Assembly (NCBI GenBank): GCA_966128725.1
Contig: CBHYLN010000150.1
Coordinates: forward strand, 1-13,103
DNA length: 13,103 bases
Origin: JAFDZV01 sp966128725
GTDB lineage: Bacteria; Bacteroidota; Ignavibacteria; OLB7
Direction: 5' to 3'
The notes beneath the pieces are model-generated. The model saw nothing but the letters and a program-made list of their open reading frames with translations. It did no database searches and was not told the origin of the DNA. Made by a program: the position numbers and the translations under genes. Positions 1 to 6,754 of the stretch are shown here, piece after piece. How positions within the stretch are numbered: position 1 is the stretch's first letter; each line of letters starts with the position of its first letter.

Positions 1-1091
1 TTGATCGCGTTGGACGCCACACCGAACCAGTTGCCGCCGTTGCGATTGTAGCAAAACAACTGCCCGGAGGTTGGCCCCCTCTCGATCTGCAGACCACCGC
101 CCACGCCGAACACCTTGTTCCAGGCCTCCCACTCGTCGATGCGCACCCACGCCTCGAACGTTGCGGCCTGCGTTCCGGAAAGCTCGGGGATGGTTCCGAA
201 ATCCACGTAGTCATTAACGCCATCGAACTCCAGATATGCGTTCGCCGCATTGGCCTGCCAGCCCGCCGCCGTATCCCGACCGGCGAACGCCTGCGCGAAC
301 TCGCCGGAAGCCCCGTCGTGGCTGATCTCCACCAGGATATTTGAAACGCCCGTCCATTGATACGGCGCGGTAAACTGAAGGGTCTGCCAGCCGGCGGCGG
401 CGAACGTTGTGTTGGCGGAGTACACCGTCACGAAATCGGCGCCGTTATCGAACCCGGCCGCCGACACCGAGGGCGCGCTTTTCAGGCGCACGGTCAGATT
501 GCCAACGGACAGGCCGGCCGTACGGGCGTTCAACCGAATGCCGCCAATCGACGAGGCCCCACTGAGCCCCGCGCTCTGCAACTGCGCCCGCGTCACCACG
601 AACTGCATGCGGCTTGGCCGTGTATTGGCCTCCACGCTGGCGTTGCCCTCCGGCAGCAGGTGCGTGGTTTCGTTGGCGATCGTTGCAATCCGCGACGAGG
701 GAACAAGGCGCTTGTATGTGGAGAATGTTGGCGTGCGCACCAGCCCGAACGAATCCGGCGACGCCGCGCCCACGCGAAACCACGGATACTCCTGCGCGGT
801 GGAATCCAGCCGGCCGGTATGCCGATTCACAAACGCATAGGTGGCGTAATCCCACTCGCCGCAGGCATACTTATCCTGCGTGGTGCGCGGGTCGCACTTC
901 AGCGTGTGATACATCAGGATTTTTCGGAAGCTCTGCGAGGCATCCGGAAACTTCCACACGCCACGCCGCGTGGTGATCGAATCGAACGTGAGCGTTTGCA
1001 CCCACACGGTGTCCGACTGCTGCGCCGCCGCCGTACCGACCGCAATGCCAAACAGGGCCAGGGCCGCAAGCAGTATCATTCGTGGATTCAT
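1..1091 (-). CDS. Secreted protein with CGEWDY region and LamG-like domain (C-terminus cut by window edge)
   Basis: The reading frame is open from an ATG at 1091 to the window edge, giving about 363 residues with no stop, so the C-terminus lies outside. Residues 1-23 (MNPRMILLAALALFGIAVGT then AAA) form a signal peptide. Residues 64-82 read LKCDPRTTQDKYACGEWDY, two cysteines (66, 77) bracketing a loop. I recognise this from Bacteroidota exported proteins and associate it, less surely, with the N-terminal domain of peptide-N-glycosidase F-like proteins. From about residue 285 (AYLEFDGVNDYVDFGTIP, then FEAWVRI) the sequence matches the start of a LamG/concanavalin A-like beta-sandwich, which usually binds glycans. 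A T9SS tail is expected beyond the edge but cannot be seen. The gene diverges from the beta-helix gene across a 187-nt gap holding a promoter-like octamer. An exported glycan-binding or glycan-processing role is inference. Confidence 0.85.
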   Translation of the reverse strand, partial: MNPRMILLAALALFGIAVGTAAAQQSDTVWVQTLTFDSITTRRGVWKFPDASQSFRKILMYHTLKCDPRTTQDKYACGEWDYATYAFVNRHTGRLDSTAQEYPWFRVGAASPDSFGLVRTPTFSTYKRLVPSSRIATIANETTHLLPEGNASVEANTRPSRMQFVVTRAQLQSAGLSGASSIGGIRLNARTAGLSVGNLTVRLKSAPSVSAAGFDNGADFVTVYSANTTFAAAGWQTLQFTAPYQWTGVSNILVEISHDGASGEFAQAFAGRDTAAGWQANAANAYLEFDGVNDYVDFGTIPELSGTQAATFEAWVRIDEWEAWNKVFGVGGGLQIERGPTSGQLFCYNRNGGNWFGVASNAI

Positions 1092-1158
1092 GATGGTCGC
1101 TGGGATCGTGGAACGGATTTGGGAACCGGCCAACGGGGCCATCGGGCCCGTGCCAGCG

Positions 1159-1166
1159 CAAAGATA
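1159..1166 (-). promoter_or_regulatory. Candidate -7 promoter box for the leftward CGEWDY/LamG gene
   Basis: On the minus strand the sequence reads TATCTTTG, an exact match to the Bacteroidota -7 consensus TAnnTTTG, ending 67 nt before the ATG at 1091. I see no TTTG -33 element at the usual spacing, so only half of the expected promoter is supported. Confidence 0.4.
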
Positions 1167-1234
1167 CATTGCCGATTTGATGCGGAGGTTGCAGGCCAGG
1201 CGACCGGACCCAACGCCGCAAACACGAAATGCGC

Positions 1235-1242
1235 TACCTTCG
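1235..1242 (+). promoter_or_regulatory. Candidate -7 promoter box for the beta-helix gene
   Basis: TACCTTCG matches TAnnTTTG with one change and ends 36 nt before the ATG at 1279. The same octamer followed by a similar CTGCA stretch occurs at 6625, upstream of the sulfatase gene. No clear -33 element is visible. Confidence 0.35.
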
Positions 1243-1278
1243 CTGCATCATCGACATACAAATACGGCGGCATCCGCA

Positions 1279-3225
1279 ATGCAACATCTACGAAGAGCGG
1301 CGCTGTGCATACTGCTTCTGGCGGCCACGCATGGCGCATCGGCCCGCATCATCTTTGTTGACGGATCGCTGGCGGCGGACTGCCCGGCCAGCTACGACCC
1401 TGTCACACGCACATGCGGCGGCGGGGCGTACACGGCATTCGCGCGCCTGAGCGGCGCGGCCAACGTCGCAACCACCGGCGATACGGTGGTGCTGCGCGCC
1501 GGAACGTACAACGAGCAGCTTGCGCCCAAAGGCTCCGGCACGGCCGCGGCGCCGGTGATCTACTCCAGCCCGAACGGCGAAACCGTTGTGATCACCGGAG
1601 GCGCGCTTTCGCCGGCCATCTGGGTGGAACGGCTGGAGCATGTCGTCATCCAGGGCCTGGTGGTGCGCGATGTTGGGCGATGGCTTGCGGTGCTGGGCTC
1701 GAACCATATCACGATCCGCTCCAACCGATTCCTGAACGCCAACGACGCGGGCGGCAGCTCGAAGACGGGATTGTTCTTTCAGGGATCGGACTACAATGTG
1801 GTGCGCGACAACGTGATCGATACCTCCACGCAGGACAACGTGGCGCTGGTGGATTCCGACCACAACCTTATCGAGCGCAACAGCATCACACGCGCTGCGC
1901 ATACGCTGTGGGCGATCAAATGCGGAAGCTACAACGTGGTGCGCGGCAACTACTTCCACAACGAGTATCAGAAGATCGGGGAGATCTACGACTGCGACGG
2001 TGTCGGGTACGGCGACTTCGGTTTCCCGAAGCTGACCTCGCTGGACAACACGAAGTACAACGTTGTGGAGAACAACATCTTCGCGCACACGGCCACGCCG
2101 ATCGACGCCTCGCCCTATGCCGGCATCCAGCTTGCCGGGCAGCACAGCCTTATCCGCGGCAACATCTTCTACGGCTGCATCGGGCCACCCCTGGATCTTA
2201 CGCTGTATGCCGACGAGGCGCGCAACACCTACGGCAACAGGATCGGCGGCAATGTGTTCCACGGCAACGGCTTCGGGGGCGTGGCCGTATCCGGCGTGCA
2301 GGGCGCGGGTTATCGCTTCGCCGACAACATCCTGCGCAACAACGTGTTCAGCCGCAATCGCTTTGTCCGCTACGATACACGCTGGCAATGGTACGCCACG
2401 CTCGACGGCCAGCCCGTGCAGATCATCACGGGCCGCACCGATGGCGTTGTGTTTCAGCGGAACGATCTGTTCAACACGGCACCCAACGAGCCGTGGCTTG
2501 TGGCCTATGGCGACAGGACGGCGGCGTCCAACCCGCCATCGCAATCGATTGCGTGGTGGGAAGCCCAGCACCCGGCCATGTTCGCCGGCACGATGCAGGC
2601 CGATCCGGCATTTGTTGACACCGCCGCGCACGACTTCCGCGCGCAACCTGGCAGCCCGTTGATTGATGCCGGCATGTTCCTTACGCAGACCGTGGGGGCG
2701 GGAAATTCCGAAACGATGGTGGTTGCCGATGCCGGCTGGTTCCGCGACGGATACGGCATTGCGGGGCTGGCGGGCGATACGATCCAGTTGCAGGGCAGCA
2801 CGCAGCGCTCGGTGATTGTGGGGATCGATTATGCAACGAACACGCTGACGCTTCAGGGGCCGCTGAGCTGGGCGAACGGCCAGGGCGTAAGCCTGCGCTA
2901 CAACGGCGCCGCGCCGGACGTTGGCGCGTTCGAGGCCGAGGCGCCAAGCGGTATCGAAACGCACACCGCGGCCGCCGAACAGTTCGTGCTGTTTCCGAAC
3001 CCTACGTTGGGCCGCGTGAGCGTCACGTTCCCGCCCGGCATGGCCTTCACGCCGCGCGTGCGTGCCGTGAACGCATACGGCGATGTAGTCCAGACGCAGG
3101 AGCCGCGCCCGGCCAACGGCAGCGGCGTCTGCATGCTGGACCTGAGCAACCAGCCCGCGGGCGTGTACATGGTGTTGGTTGAATCCAGCGGGCATGTGGT
3201 GGCGCTCCGATGCGTGCGGTGGTAG
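1279..3225 (+). CDS. Secreted right-handed parallel beta-helix protein with T9SS sorting domain
   Basis: The 648-residue product starts at ATG 1279, because this start gives a clean signal peptide (MQHLRRAALCILLLAATHGA, then SA). Upstream in-frame starts overlap the divergent gene and add an arginine-rich, non-exported stretch. After GDTVVLRAGTYNEQ, typical of NosD/pectate-lyase-like folds, come repeated beta-helix rungs of the form N-x-V-V-x-x-N-x-I or HxxIRxNxF (for example YNVVRDNVID, HNLIERNSIT, YNVVRGNYFH, YNVVENNIFA) over about residues 100-400. Residues 569-648, beginning FVLFPNPTLGRVSV, are a T9SS type A sorting domain, so the protein should be exported and probably attached to the surface. 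The fold is common to polysaccharide lyases and epimerases and to non-enzymatic surface proteins. I cannot identify catalytic residues, so substrate and activity remain open. Confidence 0.92.
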   Translation: MQHLRRAALCILLLAATHGASARIIFVDGSLAADCPASYDPVTRTCGGGAYTAFARLSGAANVATTGDTVVLRAGTYNEQLAPKGSGTAAAPVIYSSPNGETVVITGGALSPAIWVERLEHVVIQGLVVRDVGRWLAVLGSNHITIRSNRFLNANDAGGSSKTGLFFQGSDYNVVRDNVIDTSTQDNVALVDSDHNLIERNSITRAAHTLWAIKCGSYNVVRGNYFHNEYQKIGEIYDCDGVGYGDFGFPKLTSLDNTKYNVVENNIFAHTATPIDASPYAGIQLAGQHSLIRGNIFYGCIGPPLDLTLYADEARNTYGNRIGGNVFHGNGFGGVAVSGVQGAGYRFADNILRNNVFSRNRFVRYDTRWQWYATLDGQPVQIITGRTDGVVFQRNDLFNTAPNEPWLVAYGDRTAASNPPSQSIAWWEAQHPAMFAGTMQADPAFVDTAAHDFRAQPGSPLIDAGMFLTQTVGAGNSETMVVADAGWFRDGYGIAGLAGDTIQLQGSTQRSVIVGIDYATNTLTLQGPLSWANGQGVSLRYNGAAPDVGAFEAEAPSGIETHTAAAEQFVLFPNPTLGRVSVTFPPGMAFTPRVRAVNAYGDVVQTQEPRPANGSGVCMLDLSNQPAGVYMVLVESSGHVVALRCVRW

Positions 3226-3313
3226 GGGCGGCCGTCCAGCACACTGCTTCCGGGATTTCATCCGCCGATGCCGCCCCCGGGTACCCATCGCTCGCAATCT
3301 CAACCCAGGTCAC

Positions 3314-3321
3314 TATTTTTG
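3314..3321 (+). promoter_or_regulatory. Candidate -7 promoter box for the esterase gene
   Basis: TATTTTTG is an exact match to the Bacteroidota TAnnTTTG element, 40 nt before the ATG at 3362 and inside an AT-richer pocket of the 136-nt gap. A pyrimidine run CTCTCTCTCCTA (3336-3347) follows in what would be the leader. A -33 TTTG is not evident. Confidence 0.45.
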
Positions 3322-3361
3322 TGGGCTCACCCATCCTCTCTCTCCTAAAACACAGGACCCC

Positions 3362-4519
3362 ATGAAGTATCTGTTACCGCTTCTGTTTGTGCTGGCCGGC
3401 GTGGCGGCCTACGGGCAAACCCGCTTCGACGTGGTGATGACGGTCGACGGCGCCGAACGGCAGTGCATCGTTGTGCGCCCAAGCGGCAACGCACCACCGG
3501 CAGGTTATCCCGTGGTGTTCATGTTCCACGGCACCAGCGGCGATGGCGAGAAGTTCTACAACATCTCCGGATGGAAGGAGAAAGGCGAGGCCGAGAAGAT
3601 CGTGACGGTGTTTCCGTCGTCGCTGCGTTACTGTTTCACCGACGATTTCGATTCCACCAAACACGCGACGACAACCAAGTGGAACTGTGGCGAATCTCAG
3701 CAGAAGAAATGTGATGGGGTTGTGATGAAGGACGACATCGCGTTCGTACGCGCGATCGTCGACACGGTGAAACACATGTTGCCGATTGACAGCCGGCGCA
3801 TCTATTGCTCGGGGTTTTCCAACGGCGGTGTGTTCGCCAGCAAGCTTGCCGTGGACATGAGCGACGTCTTCGCGGCAGCGGCGGCGGCGGCAGGCCCGCT
3901 GAACGAGCTTGATTCGATGGCGCCGGCAAGGCTGGTCCCATTTGCCTTTACCATCGGCGATGCCGACGAACATATCGTGGCATCGCTTGGCCGTTCGTGC
4001 CCGTTCAACGACACATGTCTGCTGGTGTTCGACAGCTTCCTAAAACGTTACCTCGGCGTGCTGAATCTGTCGCCGGCCTACGAGCGCGATTCCACGGCAT
4101 TGGCGCTGATCTATCGTTACACCACGCCTGCCACATCGGGCGCGCCCCCTTCACGCCTGCTGTTCGCGCTGTTGAAGGGATTAACGCATGAGTACCCGAA
4201 TGGCGTCAACTATCCGGTAGCGGCAACGAACTTCCTGTGGACGTTCTTCAACCAGTACACGCTGCCCGCCGGCGTTGCCAACGAACGGCGCACGACGCCC
4301 GCGATGGCGGCCTATCCCAATCCCGCATCGGGGTATCTGGTGCTGAAGGGAGATGGCGTGATGACCGTGACACTGACCACGCTGCTGGGCCAGCGGGCCT
4401 TCAGCACAACGGCGACGGCGGGCCAGCGGATCGAGCTGCCACGGCTTGCCGGCGGCGCCTATGTGGCGGAGATCACCGGTAACGGGGGGCGGGCGGTATC
4501 GATGATCGTGATCGAATAG
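3362..4519 (+). CDS. Secreted esterase of the PHB depolymerase / feruloyl esterase (CE1-like) type, with T9SS tail
   Basis: The 385-residue product is an alpha/beta hydrolase. It has a signal peptide (residues 1-19, MKYLLPLLFVLAGVAAYGQ). PVVFMFHGTSGDG at 50-62 is the oxyanion-hole HG motif. YCSGFSNGG holds nucleophile Ser153 in GxSxG form, as in the poly(3-hydroxybutyrate) depolymerase/LpqC group. IGDADEH (about residues 199-205) and LTHEYPNG (about 277-284) are good candidates for the catalytic Asp and His. Several cysteines (91, 109, 117, 149) suggest disulfides, fitting an extracellular enzyme. Residues 315-385, starting MAAYPNPASGYLVL, are a T9SS type A sorting domain. The start at 3362 is chosen for the signal peptide; AGGA lies 4 nt upstream. 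A terminator follows. The ester substrate (plant feruloyl or acetyl esters, polyester or other) cannot be told from sequence. Confidence 0.9.
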   Translation: MKYLLPLLFVLAGVAAYGQTRFDVVMTVDGAERQCIVVRPSGNAPPAGYPVVFMFHGTSGDGEKFYNISGWKEKGEAEKIVTVFPSSLRYCFTDDFDSTKHATTTKWNCGESQQKKCDGVVMKDDIAFVRAIVDTVKHMLPIDSRRIYCSGFSNGGVFASKLAVDMSDVFAAAAAAAGPLNELDSMAPARLVPFAFTIGDADEHIVASLGRSCPFNDTCLLVFDSFLKRYLGVLNLSPAYERDSTALALIYRYTTPATSGAPPSRLLFALLKGLTHEYPNGVNYPVAATNFLWTFFNQYTLPAGVANERRTTPAMAAYPNPASGYLVLKGDGVMTVTLTTLLGQRAFSTTATAGQRIELPRLAGGAYVAEITGNGGRAVSMIVIE

Positions 4520-4581
4520 GCCGCCGCGGAGACGGCCACCGCAGGCGGAACCCTGGGCGAGAATACATCCGGTATCGGGGG

Positions 4582-4619
4582 GCGGGCGCGTGAGCAGTTC
4601 TCACGCGCCCGCTGTGTTT
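4582..4619 (+). terminator. Rho-independent terminator after the esterase gene
   Basis: A perfect 13-bp GC-rich stem (4582-4594 with 4600-4612), loop CAGTT, is followed on the plus strand by TGTGTTTG. It lies 62 nt after the esterase stop codon and ahead of the convergent MOSC gene. The T-rich side is only on the plus strand, so it mainly serves the esterase. Confidence 0.8.
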
Positions 4620-4658
4620 GGTGCCGCGGCATCACGTATGATTATCAGGGCAGCGTGC

Positions 4659-5306
4659 TCAGGCCTCCGGCTCTTCAAGCCGCTCGGCAAACCACTCGCG
4701 CCACGCCTCCGGAAGCGCCTGGGCCTGGCTGGCCCGGCGCAACAATTCCTGATCGCCGCGTTTGCCGGCGTACAGGACCACGATGTCGGCCACTGAAACA
4801 TTGCCGGCGTCGCGCGCAAGCAGGACGATCGCGTTGCCGGCCTCGACCTCGCCTTCCTGCAACACGCGGAGATAGAAACCGGTGCGCCCGCTGGCAAGGA
4901 ATCGCTTCACCATGTCGGGGCGGTTGAACCGTATCCCGAGTTTGAAACACGGCATGCGTGGCTGCGTGACCACGAACTCCGCCGTGCCTATCCGCAGTTG
5001 ATCGCCGATGTTCACCTCCGCCTCGATAAGCCCTTCGGTGGTAAGGTTCTCGCCGAACGCCCCAAAGGGCAGTTCCTCCAGGCCCAGCTCGTTTCTCCAG
5101 AAGTCGTAGTGCTCCAGCGGATAGGCGTACACGGCCTTGTCCGGGCCGCCGTGCACGGATAGGTCGGCCTGCTCGTCGCCCGCCACGTTCAGCCGCCGCA
5201 CCGCAACAACGCCGTCAACAGGCTGCTTGAAGATGCCGGTGACCACAGGTTCGCCGTGCGAAACAACCTCGCGCGGACGCCCCACATTTATCGATATCAG
5301 TTTCAT
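4659..5306 (-). CDS. MOSC domain-containing protein, YiiM type
   Basis: The 215-residue product begins MKLISINVGRPREV, the usual YiiM-family opening, which fixes the start at 5306. Longer in-frame starts add an unrelated cysteine- and arginine-rich stretch. The family signatures are HGGPDKAVYAYP (52-63), FGAFGENLTTEGL (81-93) and QPRMPCFKLG (115-124), with Cys120 at the conserved MOSC cysteine. After about residue 170 come the helices of the C-terminal 3-alpha domain. Length fits E. coli YiiM, about 224 residues. MOSC proteins handle molybdenum cofactor or sulfur-bearing ligands, and YiiM/YcbX relatives detoxify N-hydroxylated bases using Moco; that is family knowledge, not shown here. It is a single cytoplasmic gene with no evident operon partner, convergent with the esterase. 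Confidence 0.93.
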   Translation of the reverse strand: MKLISINVGRPREVVSHGEPVVTGIFKQPVDGVVAVRRLNVAGDEQADLSVHGGPDKAVYAYPLEHYDFWRNELGLEELPFGAFGENLTTEGLIEAEVNIGDQLRIGTAEFVVTQPRMPCFKLGIRFNRPDMVKRFLASGRTGFYLRVLQEGEVEAGNAIVLLARDAGNVSVADIVVLYAGKRGDQELLRRASQAQALPEAWREWFAERLEEPEA

Positions 5307-5492
5307 GTGATGTGTTCCATGTAATCCATGTTGCCATGGGAATGCCTGCACGCCGTTGCATGCGCGATACGTAGCCTGTCGCCACCGGTCATGCATCGCA
5401 CACATGCGCGCGCAATGTACGGCATGCGCGCCAGGGTTGCGCCCGCGCGACGATTCCGCAAGCCGGAAGAAGTATGCCGGCACGGCATCCGT

Positions 5493-5500
5493 TATCATTG
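5493..5500 (+). promoter_or_regulatory. Candidate -7 promoter box of a long leader
   Basis: TATCATTG is identical to the box at 8457 ahead of the first DinB-like gene. Here it lies 351 nt before the ATG at 5852, so if used it would make a long leader containing the poly-C tract. One mismatch to TAnnTTTG; no -33 element seen. Confidence 0.25.
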
Positions 5501-5534
5501 CACCGTAATCGCGCGGCCCCCACACATGGCATCG

Positions 5535-5551
5535 CCCCCCCCGCCCCCCCC
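5535..5551 (+). repeat. Poly-C double tract (C8-G-C8)
   Basis: Two runs of eight cytosines separated by one G lie in the intergenic region upstream of the small exported protein gene. Runs of this length are prone to slippage during replication and sequencing. It is the only such tract seen in the window. Confidence 0.95.
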
Positions 5552-5837
5552 ATGCACAGCAGAACCGGCTCCGGCGATGCCGAGCCTGCTGTGCTGTATT
5601 CTCACACTCTCTCTCCTATCCAACAACCTGATTGCACCCGGCTGTCTGCGGCGCCGGGGCAACCAGCACGTATCAACCAATCGGGCCGGCATGCGGATAG
5701 TTCCGGTGACGCGCTGTATCCGTGCAACGCCCATCGGTGCCGGGATTCGCGGCCCCGCGCCATGCCCGACGCAACCTTCGTTGTTCGCCGGACAAACACC
5801 GTACGTGAGACAACGAATACCCTTTATGCAAACGTTC

Positions 5838-5845
5838 GGGAGGAG
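5838..5845 (+). promoter_or_regulatory. Strong Shine-Dalgarno site fixing the start at 5852
   Basis: GGGAGGAG lies 6 nt before ATG 5852. It is the strongest ribosome binding site in the window; the beta-helix and sulfatase genes have none visible. It decides the start in a frame that is otherwise open far upstream. Confidence 0.8.
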
Positions 5846-5851
5846 TTATCA

Positions 5852-6508
5852 ATGAAGATGCAGTGGCTACTTGCAGGCATGATGGCGGCAACGATCAACA
5901 CGGCCGCCCTTGCCCAGAATGCGCCTCCGGGGGAGGCACAGACAAGCGTGATCGCCCGCCCCAAGGGCGATCAGATCGTATGCAACGTTTCGGGAACGGG
6001 CATCATTGTCATCAGGCTGGCCGATGGATCGAGCCTGGAAAGCGAGGCATCGGCAAGCGGAACAACCACGCTGGAAAGCCAGGGTGAGTATCTGACCGAT
6101 ATCGAACGTGTCAGGATCGCCGCGGGCGATCTGGATGCCGCCGATGTACCGGCCGGCACATTGCTCACCTTGCAGGAACTGAGCATCACCGGCACCGACG
6201 CGAACTACGGCGATTATTCGTTCTCGCTGGACGTTGACCGCCCTGCGGCGAACTCGACGCTCAAGGCCAATCAGGCCCATGAGGATTTCCCCGCCACCGC
6301 GGATATCTATGCGAACGTCACCGGCACGATAAGCGGCCTGCCCGGCACGTTCACGAACAACACACAGTGCCACATGCGGGCCACGAACCTGACAACGTTC
6401 GCGCCACAGGTGAACGAGGCCTACGAGTTCGTGGAGGATGTGGAGTTCTCGAACGAGGACGGCACAACGTTCACGATCCCGGCCGGCGCGACGATCACGT
6501 TGAACTGA
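5852..6508 (+). CDS. Small exported protein of unknown function
   Basis: The 218-residue product has a signal peptide (MKMQWLLAGMMAATINTAAL, then AQ) with likely cleavage at about residue 22. The mature part is acidic and rich in Thr, Ala, Asp and Asn, with alternating hydrophobic segments (IIVIRLADGS, TLLTLQELSITG, YSFSLDVDRP), suggesting an all-beta secreted domain. Cysteines are few: one in IVCNVSG and one in TQCHMRA. It ends FTIPAGATITLN without a PNP-type sorting domain, so unlike its neighbours it is probably periplasmic or exported by another route. The start is set by GGGAGGAG 6 nt upstream and the signal peptide. It stands alone, between a 545-nt gap and a stem-loop. I do not recognise the family. 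Confidence 0.85.
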   Translation: MKMQWLLAGMMAATINTAALAQNAPPGEAQTSVIARPKGDQIVCNVSGTGIIVIRLADGSSLESEASASGTTTLESQGEYLTDIERVRIAAGDLDAADVPAGTLLTLQELSITGTDANYGDYSFSLDVDRPAANSTLKANQAHEDFPATADIYANVTGTISGLPGTFTNNTQCHMRATNLTTFAPQVNEAYEFVEDVEFSNEDGTTFTIPAGATITLN

Positions 6509-6536
6509 TCGCCCGCGGCATCGCGCTACACGATTG

Positions 6537-6574
6537 ATGCCTCCTCAACGGCACCAGACCCGTTGGGGAGGCAT
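6537..6574 (+). terminator. Stem-loop after the small exported protein gene
   Basis: A 15-bp stem (6537-6551 with 6560-6574; one G-U pair, otherwise perfect) encloses the 8-nt loop CACCAGAC, 28 nt after the stop codon. No T run follows on either strand, so it may end transcription inefficiently or stabilise the 3' end of the message. Confidence 0.55.
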
Positions 6575-6624
6575 TGCCGATTGGGCTCCTACCCCCTCCG
6601 CATCCCCGCCAACAAGCACAATGT

Positions 6625-6632
6625 TACCTTCG
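6625..6632 (+). promoter_or_regulatory. Candidate -7 promoter box for the sulfatase gene
   Basis: TACCTTCG, identical to the box at 1235 and followed like it by a CTGCA stretch, lies 122 nt before the sulfatase ATG and after the stem-loop ending the preceding gene. No -33 element is clear. Confidence 0.35.
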
Positions 6633-6754
6633 CCTGCAATCGAAGATCATTCCCCGTACGCGCCAACCACGCATCGGCAGGATGCAATGGCGGGACTGAA
6701 CCACGGACACGGCGGACGATTCCTTCCGGCCCTTCACGAATACCGAGCATCGCG

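Larger units (their letters stand above)
5307..5851. other. 545-nt intergenic region between MOSC gene and small exported protein
   Basis: I see no convincing gene here. It holds the upstream region of the MOSC gene, a TATCATTG box at 5493, two C8 runs at 5535-5551, the pyrimidine motif CTCTCTCTCCTA at 5607-5618 (also before the esterase gene) and a strong ribosome binding site at 5838. A frame from ATG 5577 to TGA 5855 (92 codons) begins with a hydrophobic stretch and overlaps the next start as ATGA. Its arginine-rich, weakly biased codons make it doubtful. Confidence 0.6.

Noticed and set aside
970..1278. An N-terminal extension of the beta-helix gene from an ATG at 970.
   Set aside because: It would overlap the divergent gene and bury the signal peptide that starts at 1279.
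3225..3277. An 8-bp inverted repeat (GGGGCGGC with GCCGCCCC) after the beta-helix stop codon as a terminator.
   Set aside because: The loop would be about 37 nt and no T run follows, so chance pairing in GC-rich DNA is more likely.
1288..3303. A 671-codon open frame on the minus strand, antisense to the beta-helix gene.
   Set aside because: It mirrors the high-GC codon pattern of the real gene, is rich in His, Arg, Val and Ala, and has no domain or signal peptide, while the opposite strand has a signal peptide, beta-helix rungs and a sorting domain.
6563..6754. An N-terminal extension of the sulfatase gene.
   Set aside because: It is arginine- and serine-rich, overlaps the stem-loop after the previous gene and would bury the export signal beginning at 6755.
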